Shown here: positions 9,668 through 18,797 of the stretch, piece after piece
Position numbering within the stretch: the first letter of the stretch is position 1
Layout: the number at the start of each line of letters is the position of its first letter
Translations under genes and position numbers: made by a program
Source: a virus
Reading direction: 5' to 3' (one strand)
Virus record (IMG/VR): IMGVR_UViG_3300009104_001210
Location: 124,001 to 188,000 of that record
DNA length: 64,000 nucleotides
The notes under the pieces: generated by a model
What the model saw: only the letters and a program-made list of their open reading frames with translations
Database searches by the model: none
Told to the model about the DNA's origin: nothing

Positions 9668-10446
9668 AGAATGTGGTTTTCATACCAAACATTGATTTAG
9701 GAAATGGTAGGTCTACACCTTACCACTATTCAGTAAAGAGTTGGCAGAAGTGGTGTGATAAACACGATGTTGAATTATTAGAGTGGACTGATACAATTAT
9801 GGATCATAATAACTTCCCAATTATCTATCAGAGAGAATGGGTATTTGATATCATAGAACATAACGATATAGATTATGACCAAGTATTGATTATTGATGCA
9901 GATACTATAGTTCATCCTGATTGTCCTAACTTTTTTGAGAGAACTAACCACGAATATACTGCAGTAGTTAACAATGGTTGTTTCGAATGGGTTACACGAA
10001 GTATAAATGCTTGGGGTGAGTTTATGTTTCCTGATGTAGAGAAACCAAAGGTGTGGGAGTATTTTAATACAGGTTTTATTATAGCTAACAAGAAACATAA
10101 ACCATTTTTTAAAACAATACAAGAGTTTTATTTAGAGAATGTAGAACGACTGTATGAGATTAGGAATAACGAGAGGTATGAGAACTTAGCAATACCTGGA
10201 GTTGGTCAAACTTGTGTTAACTTTTTGGTAAAGAAACATAATATTAAAATGACTTATTTACCTGAAAGATTTAATTTAACAGACTTGTATAGAAAAGATA
10301 TGTTACATATCCCAGGTCAGAGTTGGTGGCCAGATAAACTTATTTATGAAGATACAGGTTATATATTTCATTTTAATGCTATACCACAAAACGATAGACA
10401 CGTAGAGTATTGGATGAAAAGAACTTATGAAGAGTGGTATAAATGA
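9664..10446 (+). CDS. Glycosyltransferase with DAD motif, paralogue of 5773
   Basis: The 260-residue protein has VLIIDADTIVHPDCPNFF (DAD at 78-80), then YFNTGFIIANKKHKPFF and TYLPERFNLTD, matching block for block the glycosyltransferase at 5773-6531. It is therefore likely a GT-A enzyme with a related donor. It starts in an ATGA overlap with the fusion oxidoreductase and ends in one with the SGNH hydrolase. Confidence 0.7.
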   Translation: MKNVVFIPNIDLGNGRSTPYHYSVKSWQKWCDKHDVELLEWTDTIMDHNNFPIIYQREWVFDIIEHNDIDYDQVLIIDADTIVHPDCPNFFERTNHEYTAVVNNGCFEWVTRSINAWGEFMFPDVEKPKVWEYFNTGFIIANKKHKPFFKTIQEFYLENVERLYEIRNNERYENLAIPGVGQTCVNFLVKKHNIKMTYLPERFNLTDLYRKDMLHIPGQSWWPDKLIYEDTGYIFHFNAIPQNDRHVEYWMKRTYEEWYK

Positions 10447-11198
10447 AACAATTATTAACTTTTGGGTGTAGTTTTACAGATGGACAAGACGGTGTTGGTT
10501 GGCCAACTCGTTTAGCAGAATTAATGGGGAGAGAACTTACAAATTATGGTAAGGGATCTGCAGGCAATTTTTATATTTCTAGCAAGATAGTAGAAGCGGT
10601 ATCAAAGTTAGAGGAACAGGATGTTTATATAGTTGTAATGTGGTCGGGTATAGATAGAGAGGATTTGGTTGTAAATAAATATGAACATAATTTTACTAAT
10701 GAAGAAGCTATGGAACTTGGTTATACAAGTACAGATATCACAAATGCATCGGGAGATTGGTTTCATAGTGGAGGATTGCCAATACCAAAACCAACCAAAC
10801 ATAGCTTAGGTATTACTGATTATACTAGTGGTTCAAGATTTTTTGAATGGTTTTGGGGGACATTTTTTAAAAACTATCACACTTTCGGGAATTCTTATCT
10901 TAAATCATTAAACAATATGCTGGCTACACAAAATCTATTAAAATTAAAAAATATTCCATATAAATTTGTAACTTTCAAAGACATATTTTCACATTCATTT
11001 GGTAAGTATAAATCAGCAGAACCATTTGAAAACTTAATAGATTGGGATAAATTTCATTTTGAACAGATAGGTAAGAAAAAATTTTGTGGAGAAGCTGAAT
11101 GGGTTAGGTGGAATAAGTTGACAGTTGCGGAAGATAATATACATCCAACTGTAGAATCACATTATAAATACGCAGAGCATCTATATGAAATTCTTTGA
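10443..11198 (+). CDS. SGNH/GDSL-type hydrolase 1
   Basis: The protein has 251 residues. Block I GCSFT (8-12) supplies the nucleophilic Ser, GKGSAGN supplies the oxyanion Gly/Asn blocks, and DNIHPT (D231, H234) supplies the catalytic Asp-His near the C-terminus. This is the SGNH esterase fold, which often adds or removes O-acetyl groups on glycans. It is the first of four such genes here (others at 17704, 30473 and 34909). A role in trimming the glycan made by this block is inference. Confidence 0.75.
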   Translation: MKQLLTFGCSFTDGQDGVGWPTRLAELMGRELTNYGKGSAGNFYISSKIVEAVSKLEEQDVYIVVMWSGIDREDLVVNKYEHNFTNEEAMELGYTSTDITNASGDWFHSGGLPIPKPTKHSLGITDYTSGSRFFEWFWGTFFKNYHTFGNSYLKSLNNMLATQNLLKLKNIPYKFVTFKDIFSHSFGKYKSAEPFENLIDWDKFHFEQIGKKKFCGEAEWVRWNKLTVAEDNIHPTVESHYKYAEHLYEIL

Positions 11199-12342
11199 TG
11201 GACAATTTGTAGGAGAAAACAAACAGTATTCTACTTATCAAGAATGGTTTGAATATATGAAACAACATTTTTTATATGACAGTTGGGACATTCTTACAGA
11301 GAATACTATTGTATATCCACATTTAGAATCCATGTATACTTTAGATTTAGAAAGTATTTTTAGAGATGATCTTTTCAAGTTGACATATGAAGAACTTTTA
11401 AAATCAGATAAAAAGTTTATAACAATAGTAGAACCCACAGAATCAATATGGAGATATGAAGAATTTAGGACTGAAGATGGTTTAGAGTGTAATGTTATAA
11501 GATATATTCATTTGATGTGCGAAAGAACTTCAGTACCACAAGATAAGATTTTATTTATAACGAATGATTTGAATTGTAGGGAAGCATATGATGAGTGGTT
11601 TGAATACCATAACTTTGATAGTAAAATAAATTTACTTGGTTATCCAATGTACATTAATATACTATTATCAAATTATAGAAAAAAGGGGTTAAGAGAAGTA
11701 AAACCAAAAAATCCAAATAAAACATTCATTTCATTATTTGGTAGAAGAGATGATTATAGAGAAAGAATGTATGACTATATTGTAAAAAGTGAGTCATTAA
11801 ATAGTAAGAGTTACGTATCTAATATGGCATTAAATAAATTATTACCAAATAGTCATGTAGATATGGATAAATTTCAAAAAGAGGTTGAAAACGGAATAAC
11901 TACAGAGTCAGATTTTGAAACAGATGTTTTAGAACAATATTATAATGATTCATATTTTTCACTTATACCAGAATCCGCTAATTTTTTACCAATGAATAAC
12001 CCTACAGGATTCAAAACACCAACAGTATTTTTATCAGAAAAGTTAACAAGAGCAATTTATCACGGACACCCATTTCTTATATGGAGTTACCCAGGTGTTT
12101 TGAAACAATTAAAAGAATGGGGATTTCATACATTTTCAGAAATATTTGATGAGAGTTATGATGAGATAGAAGATGTAGGTGATAGATGTAATGCTATTTT
12201 GTCAGAACTTAAAAGAGTTAGTCAGTTGGATTGGAAAAATATGGATTTGAAAAGTAAGTTAGAGCACAATTGTAAAATATTATTGGAATTTAAGAAGCCA
12301 ACTGAAATATTTATACAAGAGTTGAAAGGTTTATATTCATAA
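11185..12342 (+). CDS. Glycosyltransferase-like protein, GT10/exostosin-like C-terminus
   Basis: The 385-residue protein has a C-terminal segment reading YFSLIPES, then FLSEKLTRAIYHGHPFLIW, LKQLKEWGFHTF and DESYDEIED. The ES...SEK...GHP arrangement resembles the donor-binding half of GT-B enzymes such as GT10 fucosyltransferases and exostosins. A close paralogue at 24731 shares almost the whole C-terminal block. No signal peptide is seen, so it is probably cytosolic. The sugar donor is unknown. Confidence 0.55.
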   Translation: MKFFDGQFVGENKQYSTYQEWFEYMKQHFLYDSWDILTENTIVYPHLESMYTLDLESIFRDDLFKLTYEELLKSDKKFITIVEPTESIWRYEEFRTEDGLECNVIRYIHLMCERTSVPQDKILFITNDLNCREAYDEWFEYHNFDSKINLLGYPMYINILLSNYRKKGLREVKPKNPNKTFISLFGRRDDYRERMYDYIVKSESLNSKSYVSNMALNKLLPNSHVDMDKFQKEVENGITTESDFETDVLEQYYNDSYFSLIPESANFLPMNNPTGFKTPTVFLSEKLTRAIYHGHPFLIWSYPGVLKQLKEWGFHTFSEIFDESYDEIEDVGDRCNAILSELKRVSQLDWKNMDLKSKLEHNCKILLEFKKPTEIFIQELKGLYS

Positions 12343-13271
12343 TGAAAGTAGCATTCTTTACAGAAATGGGTTGGGAAGGCAAAGTAGACAGAACAACTCA
12401 TAACAATATGAGAACAGAGTTTGCATGGATGACTACATTAGACGCTGACCATTATAATATTCATGCGCCAACGTTAAAACAAGACTATGACTTGGGTATT
12501 GTTATAGTTCCTAAATCTAATCCAGAAATAAATCTAAAACCCTTAAAACAACATTGTGATAAGATAGCAATACAGCAAGAAGGTCCTCATTGGTATTTTC
12601 AAGATTATCCATTGACACATCAATTTCATTTTCATAATCATTTGATGGAAACGGATTATATTTTCTGTCATAATGAAGTTGATAAAAAATATTATGAGGG
12701 AATAACAAATAAACCTGTATTTGTTAATAGAAGTTTAATGTTACCTGAAGACTTAGTTCCAAGAAGTGAGTGGGGTGATGCAGTTATAATTGGTGGTAAC
12801 TTTGTAAGTTGGTATGGTGGATTTGATTCATATATGGTAGCAAGTATATTTCAGCCAGAAATGCAGATTTATGCACCATCAATGGGTAGAAAACAGAAGA
12901 TGGAAAATCAGATAGAAGATATAAAATATCTACCTTATCAGTTATGGAAAGATTGGATAAATACTTTGTCTCAATTTCATGTGGGAATACATATGATGAG
13001 AACACACGCAGCAGGAACATTTGCTATGAATTGTGCATTTCATGGTATTCCTTGTATTGGTTATAAAGGGTTAGATACACAAGAGATTTTACATCCTTCA
13101 TTAAGTGTTGAGTTAAGTGATATAAAAGAAGCTCGAAGATTAGCAGTTAGGTTGAAAGAGGAAGATGGTTTTTATGATGAGTGTTCTAGAATTTCTCGAA
13201 CAAGATATGAAGATGAATATTCAGAGGAAGAGTGGTTAAAAAGATTTAATGATTTTTGGAGTACAACATGA
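12342..13271 (+). CDS. GT-B type glycosyltransferase (GT4-like)
   Basis: The protein has 309 residues. The N-terminal half starts KVAFFTEMGWEG and the second half has VIIGGNFVSWYGG, QIYAPSMG, then HVGIHMMRTHAAGTFAMNCAFHG and IPCIGYKG. The last block resembles the donor-binding EX7E-type region of GT4 enzymes, although the first acidic residue is not obvious. The gene begins TAATG with the upstream stop and ends in an ATGA overlap with the epimerase. Confidence 0.6.
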   Translation: MKVAFFTEMGWEGKVDRTTHNNMRTEFAWMTTLDADHYNIHAPTLKQDYDLGIVIVPKSNPEINLKPLKQHCDKIAIQQEGPHWYFQDYPLTHQFHFHNHLMETDYIFCHNEVDKKYYEGITNKPVFVNRSLMLPEDLVPRSEWGDAVIIGGNFVSWYGGFDSYMVASIFQPEMQIYAPSMGRKQKMENQIEDIKYLPYQLWKDWINTLSQFHVGIHMMRTHAAGTFAMNCAFHGIPCIGYKGLDTQEILHPSLSVELSDIKEARRLAVRLKEEDGFYDECSRISRTRYEDEYSEEEWLKRFNDFWSTT

Positions 13272-14170
13272 GAGCATTAGTTACAGGTGGTGCCGGCTTT
13301 GTTGGTACTAATTTAATAAAAAGATTGTTAGAAGATGGACATGATGTAGTTTCAGTTGATAACTATTCTACAGGTAAAAAAGAAAACCACCAAGAGGGTT
13401 GTCAGTATTTTGATTATGATATATCAAGTAAACATACACTTGGGATATATGTAGATGTTGCAACATATCCAAGTTGGAGAGATAGTGAATATGATGTAAT
13501 ATTCCATTTGGCAGCACTACCAAGAATACAACCATCGTTTGAAACACCTATAGAATCTTTTCAAAGTAATGTTGTTGGAACTATGAATATTTTAGAGTTG
13601 GCTAGAAAGAATGGAAATATTCCTGTAGTATATGCAGGTTCTTCATCAACACATGGAGATAAATACTCTAACCCATATACATTTACAAAGTGGCAAGGTG
13701 AAGAGTTGTGTAAAATGTATACTAAGATATATGATTTACCCGTTACTATATGTAGATTTTATAATGTTTATGGGCCACATCAACTTACAGAGGGTGAATA
13801 TTGTACAGTTATTGGTATATTTGAAAATTTATATAAAAAGAATAAACTATTCACAATTACAGATGATGGAGAACAACGAAGAGATTTTACTCATGTTGAT
13901 GATATAGTAGATGGGTTGATAAGAGTAAGTAATCGTTTAACTTTATTTAAAGGGGGACATATTACAGGTGAAGAGTTTGAATTTGGTAGAGGTAAAAACT
14001 ATTCTATCAATGAGATAGCTGATGCTTTTGGTGAAGGTTATCCAAGAAAATATATCTCAAAAAGAGATGGTGAGATGAGAGAAACTTTGTGTATTGATAA
14101 AAAAGCTAGAAAAGAATTGGGTTGGAAACCAACAAAGGACGTGATACAATGGATAAAATTAGTTTTATAA
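13268..14170 (+). CDS. UDP-sugar 4-epimerase-like SDR
   Basis: The ATG at 13268 overlaps the upstream TGA and is favoured over a TTG at 13256; the product has 300 residues. It is an extended SDR with TGGAGFVG, HLAALPRIQPS, SSSTHG and YTFTK (YxxxK), then CRFYNVYGPHQ and RRDFTHVDDIV. These are hallmarks of UDP-glucose or UDP-GlcNAc(A) 4-epimerases. It would supply nucleotide sugars to the flanking glycosyltransferases. Confidence 0.85.
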   Translation: MRALVTGGAGFVGTNLIKRLLEDGHDVVSVDNYSTGKKENHQEGCQYFDYDISSKHTLGIYVDVATYPSWRDSEYDVIFHLAALPRIQPSFETPIESFQSNVVGTMNILELARKNGNIPVVYAGSSSTHGDKYSNPYTFTKWQGEELCKMYTKIYDLPVTICRFYNVYGPHQLTEGEYCTVIGIFENLYKKNKLFTITDDGEQRRDFTHVDDIVDGLIRVSNRLTLFKGGHITGEEFEFGRGKNYSINEIADAFGEGYPRKYISKRDGEMRETLCIDKKARKELGWKPTKDVIQWIKLVL

Positions 14171-15342
14171 TACCTTCAAGAGATAATCTAAGATATCTCA
14201 AGTGGGCATATGAAGGATTAAGAAAGAATTGCAGTAAACAACATCAGATTTGTTTGGCTGATGATGCATCAACCGATGGAACTTGGGAGTGGATGGTTGA
14301 AGAAAAAAAGAAGAATAAAAATTTAACAATATATAGAAATGAAGGTCCTAATAGATTAGGTTTAACTGTTTTGTATGATCATTTAGCTGAAGATTTTGCT
14401 ATCAATGATATACTTATGTTTTTCCATGCAGATATGTATCCATCTAAAGGTATGGATAAAAAAATATTGAGAAGATTGGAAAGGGGAACTGTAGTGTGTG
14501 CTACAAGAATTGAACCACCATTACATCCTGATGGACCTGAAAAAGTAATAGATGATTTAGGTTTTGAGCCAGAAGAATTCGATGAAAAAAAATTCAATCA
14601 AACAGTTAGGTTATATAGTAGGGATGATTTTACAGATGGAGTATTTGCGCCTTGGGCAATACATAAAGAAGATTATTTTGATGTTGGTGGACACGATCAA
14701 TTATTCATACCACAATCAAGAGAAGATAGTGATTTATTTAATAGATTTTATTTGAATGGATATCAGTTTAGGCAGATATGGGATGGTATGGTATATCACT
14801 TAACAAGTCGTGGTAGTAGATTTAGAGATGGAGTTGGTAAAGATAGTGAAGAATGGAAATATTCTAATCGTAGAAATGAAAGAAATTTTATTCGCAAGTG
14901 GGGAACTATAGTACATCATTCAGAAATGATGAAACCTGTAGTATTTCCAAAATATGATATAGGTATTGTAGTTAAAAATTGTAATCTTAGTTTATTAGTA
15001 GAGTTAGAACCCTGGTGTAACAATGTTTATACTGATTTAAATGCAGAAGAAATAAGAAAATATATAGAAGCTGAGCAACCACATACTCAATTTGATTTGA
15101 AAAAGAAAATATTATATCATTCTTCACCAATAACAAATGATGTTATTGTACGATTTGATATGAACGAATTGACAGAAGCTAAGGCTATGTTTATATCACA
15201 AATACCAATGACACTTTTTGAACATAAAGATGTAGGAGAGTTTAAGTTTGATATTTTTTCCATAAAAGTTAAGACTTTAGAATATGAAATGAAATCATTA
15301 GTTAAAACTAAACCATTAAAAGAGTACAATTTTAAATTATGA
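14149..15342 (+). CDS. GT2 family glycosyltransferase
   Basis: The start is placed at ATG 14149, which follows AAAGGA and overlaps the epimerase by 22 bases; 397 residues result. It is a GT2 domain with ISFIIPSRDN at 4-13, DDASTDGT at 38-45 and a metal-binding HADMY at 93-97, followed by FAPWAIHKEDYFDVGG and EDSDLFNRF, the usual acceptor-side and ED motifs. The last 120 residues (after RKWG) form an extra domain without a recognised family. Confidence 0.8.
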   Translation: MDKISFIIPSRDNLRYLKWAYEGLRKNCSKQHQICLADDASTDGTWEWMVEEKKKNKNLTIYRNEGPNRLGLTVLYDHLAEDFAINDILMFFHADMYPSKGMDKKILRRLERGTVVCATRIEPPLHPDGPEKVIDDLGFEPEEFDEKKFNQTVRLYSRDDFTDGVFAPWAIHKEDYFDVGGHDQLFIPQSREDSDLFNRFYLNGYQFRQIWDGMVYHLTSRGSRFRDGVGKDSEEWKYSNRRNERNFIRKWGTIVHHSEMMKPVVFPKYDIGIVVKNCNLSLLVELEPWCNNVYTDLNAEEIRKYIEAEQPHTQFDLKKKILYHSSPITNDVIVRFDMNELTEAKAMFISQIPMTLFEHKDVGEFKFDIFSIKVKTLEYEMKSLVKTKPLKEYNFKL

Positions 15343-15587
15343 CATACTATTTATTATTGGAAGAAGATACTGAACAAGATGCTTTGTTCAGCAGTAATAT
15401 CTTAGGAGAAGAAAGTTTTGGTAAATTTTGGCCAGATGAAGGGTTAAAAGCGTTGTACACTATGATGAATCAAAAACCACACCTATTATCACAGGTAGTC
15501 GTTAAAAACGAGAAAAATGAAAAACTCACACTCGAAGAGTTTTTAGACGTAATATCCACATTAAAAATTGAAAAAGAAAAGGCTTGA
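15339..15587 (+). CDS. Small acidic hypothetical protein
   Basis: This 82-residue acidic protein (TYYLLLEEDTEQDALFSS...) is not recognised. Its last codons GCT TGA lie inside the conserved promoter box that begins at 15581, so the -35 element doubles as its C-terminus (...EKA-stop). It overlaps the upstream glycosyltransferase by four bases. Confidence 0.6.
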   Translation: MTYYLLLEEDTEQDALFSSNILGEESFGKFWPDEGLKALYTMMNQKPHLLSQVVVKNEKNEKLTLEEFLDVISTLKIEKEKA

Positions 15588-15613
15588 CTTGTATAGTATT
15601 TTAGTATTATCTT
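15575..15613 (+). promoter_or_regulatory. Recurrent promoter, copy 1
   Basis: AAAAGGCTTGACTTGTATAG precedes an 18-base spacer ending at TATCTT (15608-15613); a TATTAT overlaps it at 15605. The -35 TTGACT is at 15584-15589. The same extended box recurs five more times in the window. It would drive the small gene at 15638 and the lipoprotein operon. Confidence 0.7.
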
Positions 15614-15637
15614 GCAAATTGTATATGGAGAAATGTG

Positions 15638-15823
15638 ATGAATAATGATTATTGGGAATATGAACATTTAGAAGATGAATTACATGAACAAAATATTCGT
15701 GATAAAAAACAAAATAAAATAAAAAAACACACTTTAGAGGAATGGTCTAAAGTGGAAGACAAAATACAAAAAAAAGGACATAAAAAATATGTTAAAAATA
15801 AGCGTAGACAAGCTCGCCGCTAA
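15638..15823 (+). CDS. Small basic, coiled-coil-like protein
   Basis: The product has about 61 residues and is acidic at the N-terminus (NNDYWEYEHLEDELHEQN) and strongly basic at the C-terminus (KKYVKNKRRQARR). It follows the recurrent promoter and a GGAG ribosome-binding site at 15627. No family is recognised; the basic tail could bind nucleic acid. It overlaps the next gene by 35 bases. Confidence 0.55.
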   Translation: MNNDYWEYEHLEDELHEQNIRDKKQNKIKKHTLEEWSKVEDKIQKKGHKKYVKNKRRQARR

Positions 15824-16325
15824 AATAATAGCATTAACTTTACTATTCGTAGTAGGTTGTGAAGATAAGTATGAACCTATTGTTTATGATTTTGAGTTAT
15901 ATACAGAATCATTAACATTAGATGATAATGGATATTTCCATTTTGATTTGGAAGAAGGTATAGCCAATTCATTTACAAGTAGGACACTATTTGTAGCAAA
16001 TCTAAATAATCCAAATATACAGAAAGTTGTATTTAGTGCTTCACACTATTGGTTACTTGGGGACACTTTGGGTTATATAGTACACGATGGATATACAGAA
16101 AACTTAGTTTATGTTAGTTATGATACTACTTATATAACACAATTTAATGGATTTGAAGTACCAATAATTAATAGTGCTAGTTATACAAACACGGATGGTT
16201 TAGCTTTTTCTTGGGCAGCAATTCCATATAGTATGGTAGGTGATACTATTTATATTAAAGCAGAATACTTTGATGAGTATGAATGGCTTGAATATGAAAA
16301 AACGATTGGAGTAGTAGTAGAGTAA
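15789..16325 (+). CDS. Putative lipoprotein
   Basis: The 178-residue protein has a short basic N-terminus, a hydrophobic stretch (IIALTLLFVVG) and lipobox Cys at about residue 24 (VVGC-E), so it should be exported and lipidated. The mature part is rich in Tyr, Thr and acidic residues and looks like a beta-sandwich; no family is identified. Such Tyr-rich lipoproteins are common in Bacteroidota-like envelopes. Confidence 0.65.
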   Translation: MLKISVDKLAAKIIALTLLFVVGCEDKYEPIVYDFELYTESLTLDDNGYFHFDLEEGIANSFTSRTLFVANLNNPNIQKVVFSASHYWLLGDTLGYIVHDGYTENLVYVSYDTTYITQFNGFEVPIINSASYTNTDGLAFSWAAIPYSMVGDTIYIKAEYFDEYEWLEYEKTIGVVVE

Positions 16326-16549
16326 TGAAATTTAATCTTGTCAATAAACGCACTAAAGAAATTATCTCAACTGTAGATTTGTCGGATGATATTGGTGTTA
16401 GTGGGGCAAGAACATATTTTATAGGAATAAAAAAATTAAGTGATGAAAAATTTGATGAGTTATGGGAAGTAAAGGGAACAACATATAAATATCCCAGGTG
16501 GTGGGAAGAGGAAAAATCAATAATTGATGAGGAAATGAAATTGTTATGA
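16325..16549 (+). CDS. Hypothetical small protein
   Basis: The product has 74 residues, with KFNLVNKRTKEIISTVDLSDD at the N-terminus and a Trp/Glu-rich tail (YPRWWEEEKS). No motif is recognised. The start overlaps the TAA of the lipoprotein gene (TAATG), implying coupled translation. Confidence 0.55.
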   Translation: MKFNLVNKRTKEIISTVDLSDDIGVSGARTYFIGIKKLSDEKFDELWEVKGTTYKYPRWWEEEKSIIDEEMKLL

Positions 16550-16737
16550 TAGAAATAATATGTTATATTTTGATAGGCGCTATGTTAGGTGTAATGTCAA
16601 TGGCATTATTAAGTGCTAATAAATACAGCAAATATTGTTCAAGAGTTAGTGAGTTAGAACACGAAATAAAAACATTAAAACAAAGAGGTCGTAAACCTCA
16701 ACCAAAGAAGAAGCCCGTTAGGAGACGTAATGCCTAA
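16546..16737 (+). CDS. Small single-pass membrane protein
   Basis: The product has 63 residues: one N-terminal membrane span (ICYILIGAMLGVMSMALL), a short helical segment and a very basic tail (KQRGRKPQPKKKPVRRR). N-out/C-in topology is expected. It overlaps the HNH-like gene by eight bases. Function unknown. Confidence 0.55.
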   Translation: MIEIICYILIGAMLGVMSMALLSANKYSKYCSRVSELEHEIKTLKQRGRKPQPKKKPVRRRNA

Positions 16738-17368
16738 ACAGGGAGTTGATCCTTTTCGTAAAAAACCCATTCCAAAGGGTAGAATACAATGGGCTATATC
16801 AAATACTAAATCTTTGATGGCAGCTTCTCGGCTGTTACAAGTATCATATAATACATTTAAAAAGTATGCTAAACTGTATGATTTATTTCATCAGAATAAA
16901 AATGCAACAGGTATTGGTATATCTAAGGGACCAAAAGGTTCAAGTCAAGTAAAAATGGATAGAATTTTTAGTGGGCATCATCCCAACTATCCACATTATA
17001 GATTACAGGAAAGATTGTTGAAAGAGGGATACGCATCTCAAGAATGTAGTAATTGTGGGCATGATGAAGTTAGAAAATCAGATATGACTAGTCCATTACT
17101 ACTATGTTTTTTTGATAATGACCCAAAAAATCATAAGCTAGAAAATTTATATTTGTTGTGTTATAATTGTTTTTATTTATTAAAACCAGGTGGTCGTTTA
17201 CTTAACACACCATCTAATGTAGTTAGGTTGAGAAACAAAATGTTAGAAGCGTTAGGTCCTACACCCTTAGAAGAGCAAGAAGAGAGAGTAGCATATACAT
17301 TAGGTGATGTAGTTCAAGAAGAAAAAACAGATTTAATGAATCCATCACGTTCAATTGAAGATAAATAG
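16730..17368 (+). CDS. HTH plus HNH-like zinc protein
   Basis: The 212-residue protein has a Fis-like helix-turn-helix at 22-50 (SLMAASRLLQVSYNTFKKYA), then CSNC at 106-109, FDNDPKNHKLENLYLLC at 128-144 and CYNC at 144-147. The two CxxC pairs and the N-x-LENL loop match the zinc-braced HNH/beta-beta-alpha fold of phage endonucleases. The expected catalytic His in the middle strand appears replaced (LLCFFDND), so it may bind DNA without cutting. Confidence 0.65.
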   Translation: MPKQGVDPFRKKPIPKGRIQWAISNTKSLMAASRLLQVSYNTFKKYAKLYDLFHQNKNATGIGISKGPKGSSQVKMDRIFSGHHPNYPHYRLQERLLKEGYASQECSNCGHDEVRKSDMTSPLLLCFFDNDPKNHKLENLYLLCYNCFYLLKPGGRLLNTPSNVVRLRNKMLEALGPTPLEEQEERVAYTLGDVVQEEKTDLMNPSRSIEDK

Positions 17369-17432
17369 CCGTTTTTATTTTTAAGCTATATTTATATTAG
17401 TATAGTGGATAACAATTTAACGGAGTCAAACA

Positions 17433-17681
17433 TTGAACGGACAAGATAAAAAAGATTTAAATGTTATTTTGGAACGGTTAGAACAAGCAGATAAAGACCG
17501 TGAAACAATGCATACAGATATTAAGTTCATCAAGGAAAACTTATTCAACCCACACACAGGTTTGTGGGCAGAATCAAAACAGAATTCTCAGTTTAGAAAG
17601 GATACTACAAAGTGGCGCGGTGTAATAGGTGCAGGTTTTGTAGGGTTATTCATGAAACATATTTATGATATGTTTAATTAA
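17433..17681 (+). CDS. XhlA-like coiled-coil protein with C-terminal membrane segment
   Basis: It starts at TTG 17433 after CGGAG. The 82 residues are an amphipathic coiled coil (NVILERLEQADKDRETMHTD) followed by a hydrophobic C-terminal helix (GVIGAGFVGLFMKHIY). This is the plan of XhlA/phage lysis-accessory proteins, which attach to the inner membrane. A lysis role is inference. Confidence 0.5.
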   Translation: MNGQDKKDLNVILERLEQADKDRETMHTDIKFIKENLFNPHTGLWAESKQNSQFRKDTTKWRGVIGAGFVGLFMKHIYDMFN

Positions 17682-17703
17682 TTAAAAAATAAAAAGGTTA
17701 CGT

Positions 17704-18480
17704 ATGTCAATAAAATATGTAGTTTCTTGTGGTTGTAGTTGGGCTCTTGGTATGGGTTCAAGAGCAAAAGAAGAAACAAGAGTATCTGCATTATTCTCTA
17801 AAAGATATAACGCAAGAGATATAAACATATCCAGAGAAGGTGGCAGCAATCAAAGAATTCTCAGGAAAATCATAGAGTGGATTTCAAATAATCAAGAAAA
17901 ATTAAACGAAACATTTTTTTTAATAGGATTAACCGAAATGTCCCGTTATGAATATTGGGATGATATAACTTCAGAATGGACTCGATCGTGCGGTTCACCA
18001 TCATCAGAAGCCGTTGAAAGAAGGCAAGATTATGAAAAATTAAGGCTTTCATTTATACAGAATAGAGAAATAGATCATCAAAAAACTGGTAATATAGTAC
18101 TATCTTTATTAGGAATTTTTCAGAAATATAATACTAAGCATTTAATATATGATGCACGAGGTGCATATAATACAGTCTTCCGCTCGGAAAAAATAATGGA
18201 ACAATTTGAAGTACCAGAACCATTTGAACCAAGCAAAAGTTGGGATTTGAATCATCAAGATAAACATTATTATTCAGAACAGGGTTGGGATGAATTTTGT
18301 GGTGGTCTTAATAGTAATAATACTTTGTGGGGTGGGAGTAGTCTAAATTATATATTTAATAAAAGAGAAGATAAAAAAGGAATGTATGCACCTAATGATT
18401 GTGGACATCCTAACGAAGAAGCAAATAGATTATGGTATGAGAAACTTGTAGAGTACGCCGAGAAGCAAAATATTTTGTAA
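17704..18480 (+). CDS. SGNH hydrolase-like protein 2
   Basis: The 258-residue protein has a block I-like SCGCSWALGMG, a block III-like REGGSNQRI (oxyanion Asn) and a terminal CGHPNEEANRLWYE giving the catalytic His. The Asp three residues before the His is present (NDCGHP). It is the same architecture as the proteins at 10443 and 34909. It stands alone between short intergenic regions rather than inside the glycan block. Confidence 0.6.
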   Translation: MSIKYVVSCGCSWALGMGSRAKEETRVSALFSKRYNARDINISREGGSNQRILRKIIEWISNNQEKLNETFFLIGLTEMSRYEYWDDITSEWTRSCGSPSSEAVERRQDYEKLRLSFIQNREIDHQKTGNIVLSLLGIFQKYNTKHLIYDARGAYNTVFRSEKIMEQFEVPEPFEPSKSWDLNHQDKHYYSEQGWDEFCGGLNSNNTLWGGSSLNYIFNKREDKKGMYAPNDCGHPNEEANRLWYEKLVEYAEKQNIL

Positions 18481-18566
18481 ATAAAACAATTCGTAGTAAT
18501 AAAATAAAACTATGTTGATATATATTATTGGAGTTAGCAAAAATCTTTTTAACCAGAGAAAAATGA

Positions 18567-18797
18567 TTGAATAAAAAAATAGTTATCGTCGGCTTAATAT
18601 TTTTAATCGCCCCGATATTCACGTATTGGGAATACCGATTCACCCCCGACATACAAGATGTCGAGGGATTCCTACCTATCAACACCCAAAGCGTCTCATC
18701 TCGTAGCGTATCTTTATCTCATATTTCTCACCAAGTCAGACTTGTTTCGATTACTAATAGCGGATCATCACCCGAAATGGTATGGTTAGTACAATGA
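18567..18797 (+). CDS. Small exported or membrane-anchored protein
   Basis: It starts at TTG 18567. It has 76 residues: a signal-anchor (KKIVIVGLIFLIAPIFTYW) followed by a Ser-rich extracytoplasmic part. Base composition rises in GC here compared with the glycan genes. It is coupled to the next gene by an ATGA overlap. Function unknown. Confidence 0.5.
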   Translation: MNKKIVIVGLIFLIAPIFTYWEYRFTPDIQDVEGFLPINTQSVSSRSVSLSHISHQVRLVSITNSGSSPEMVWLVQ

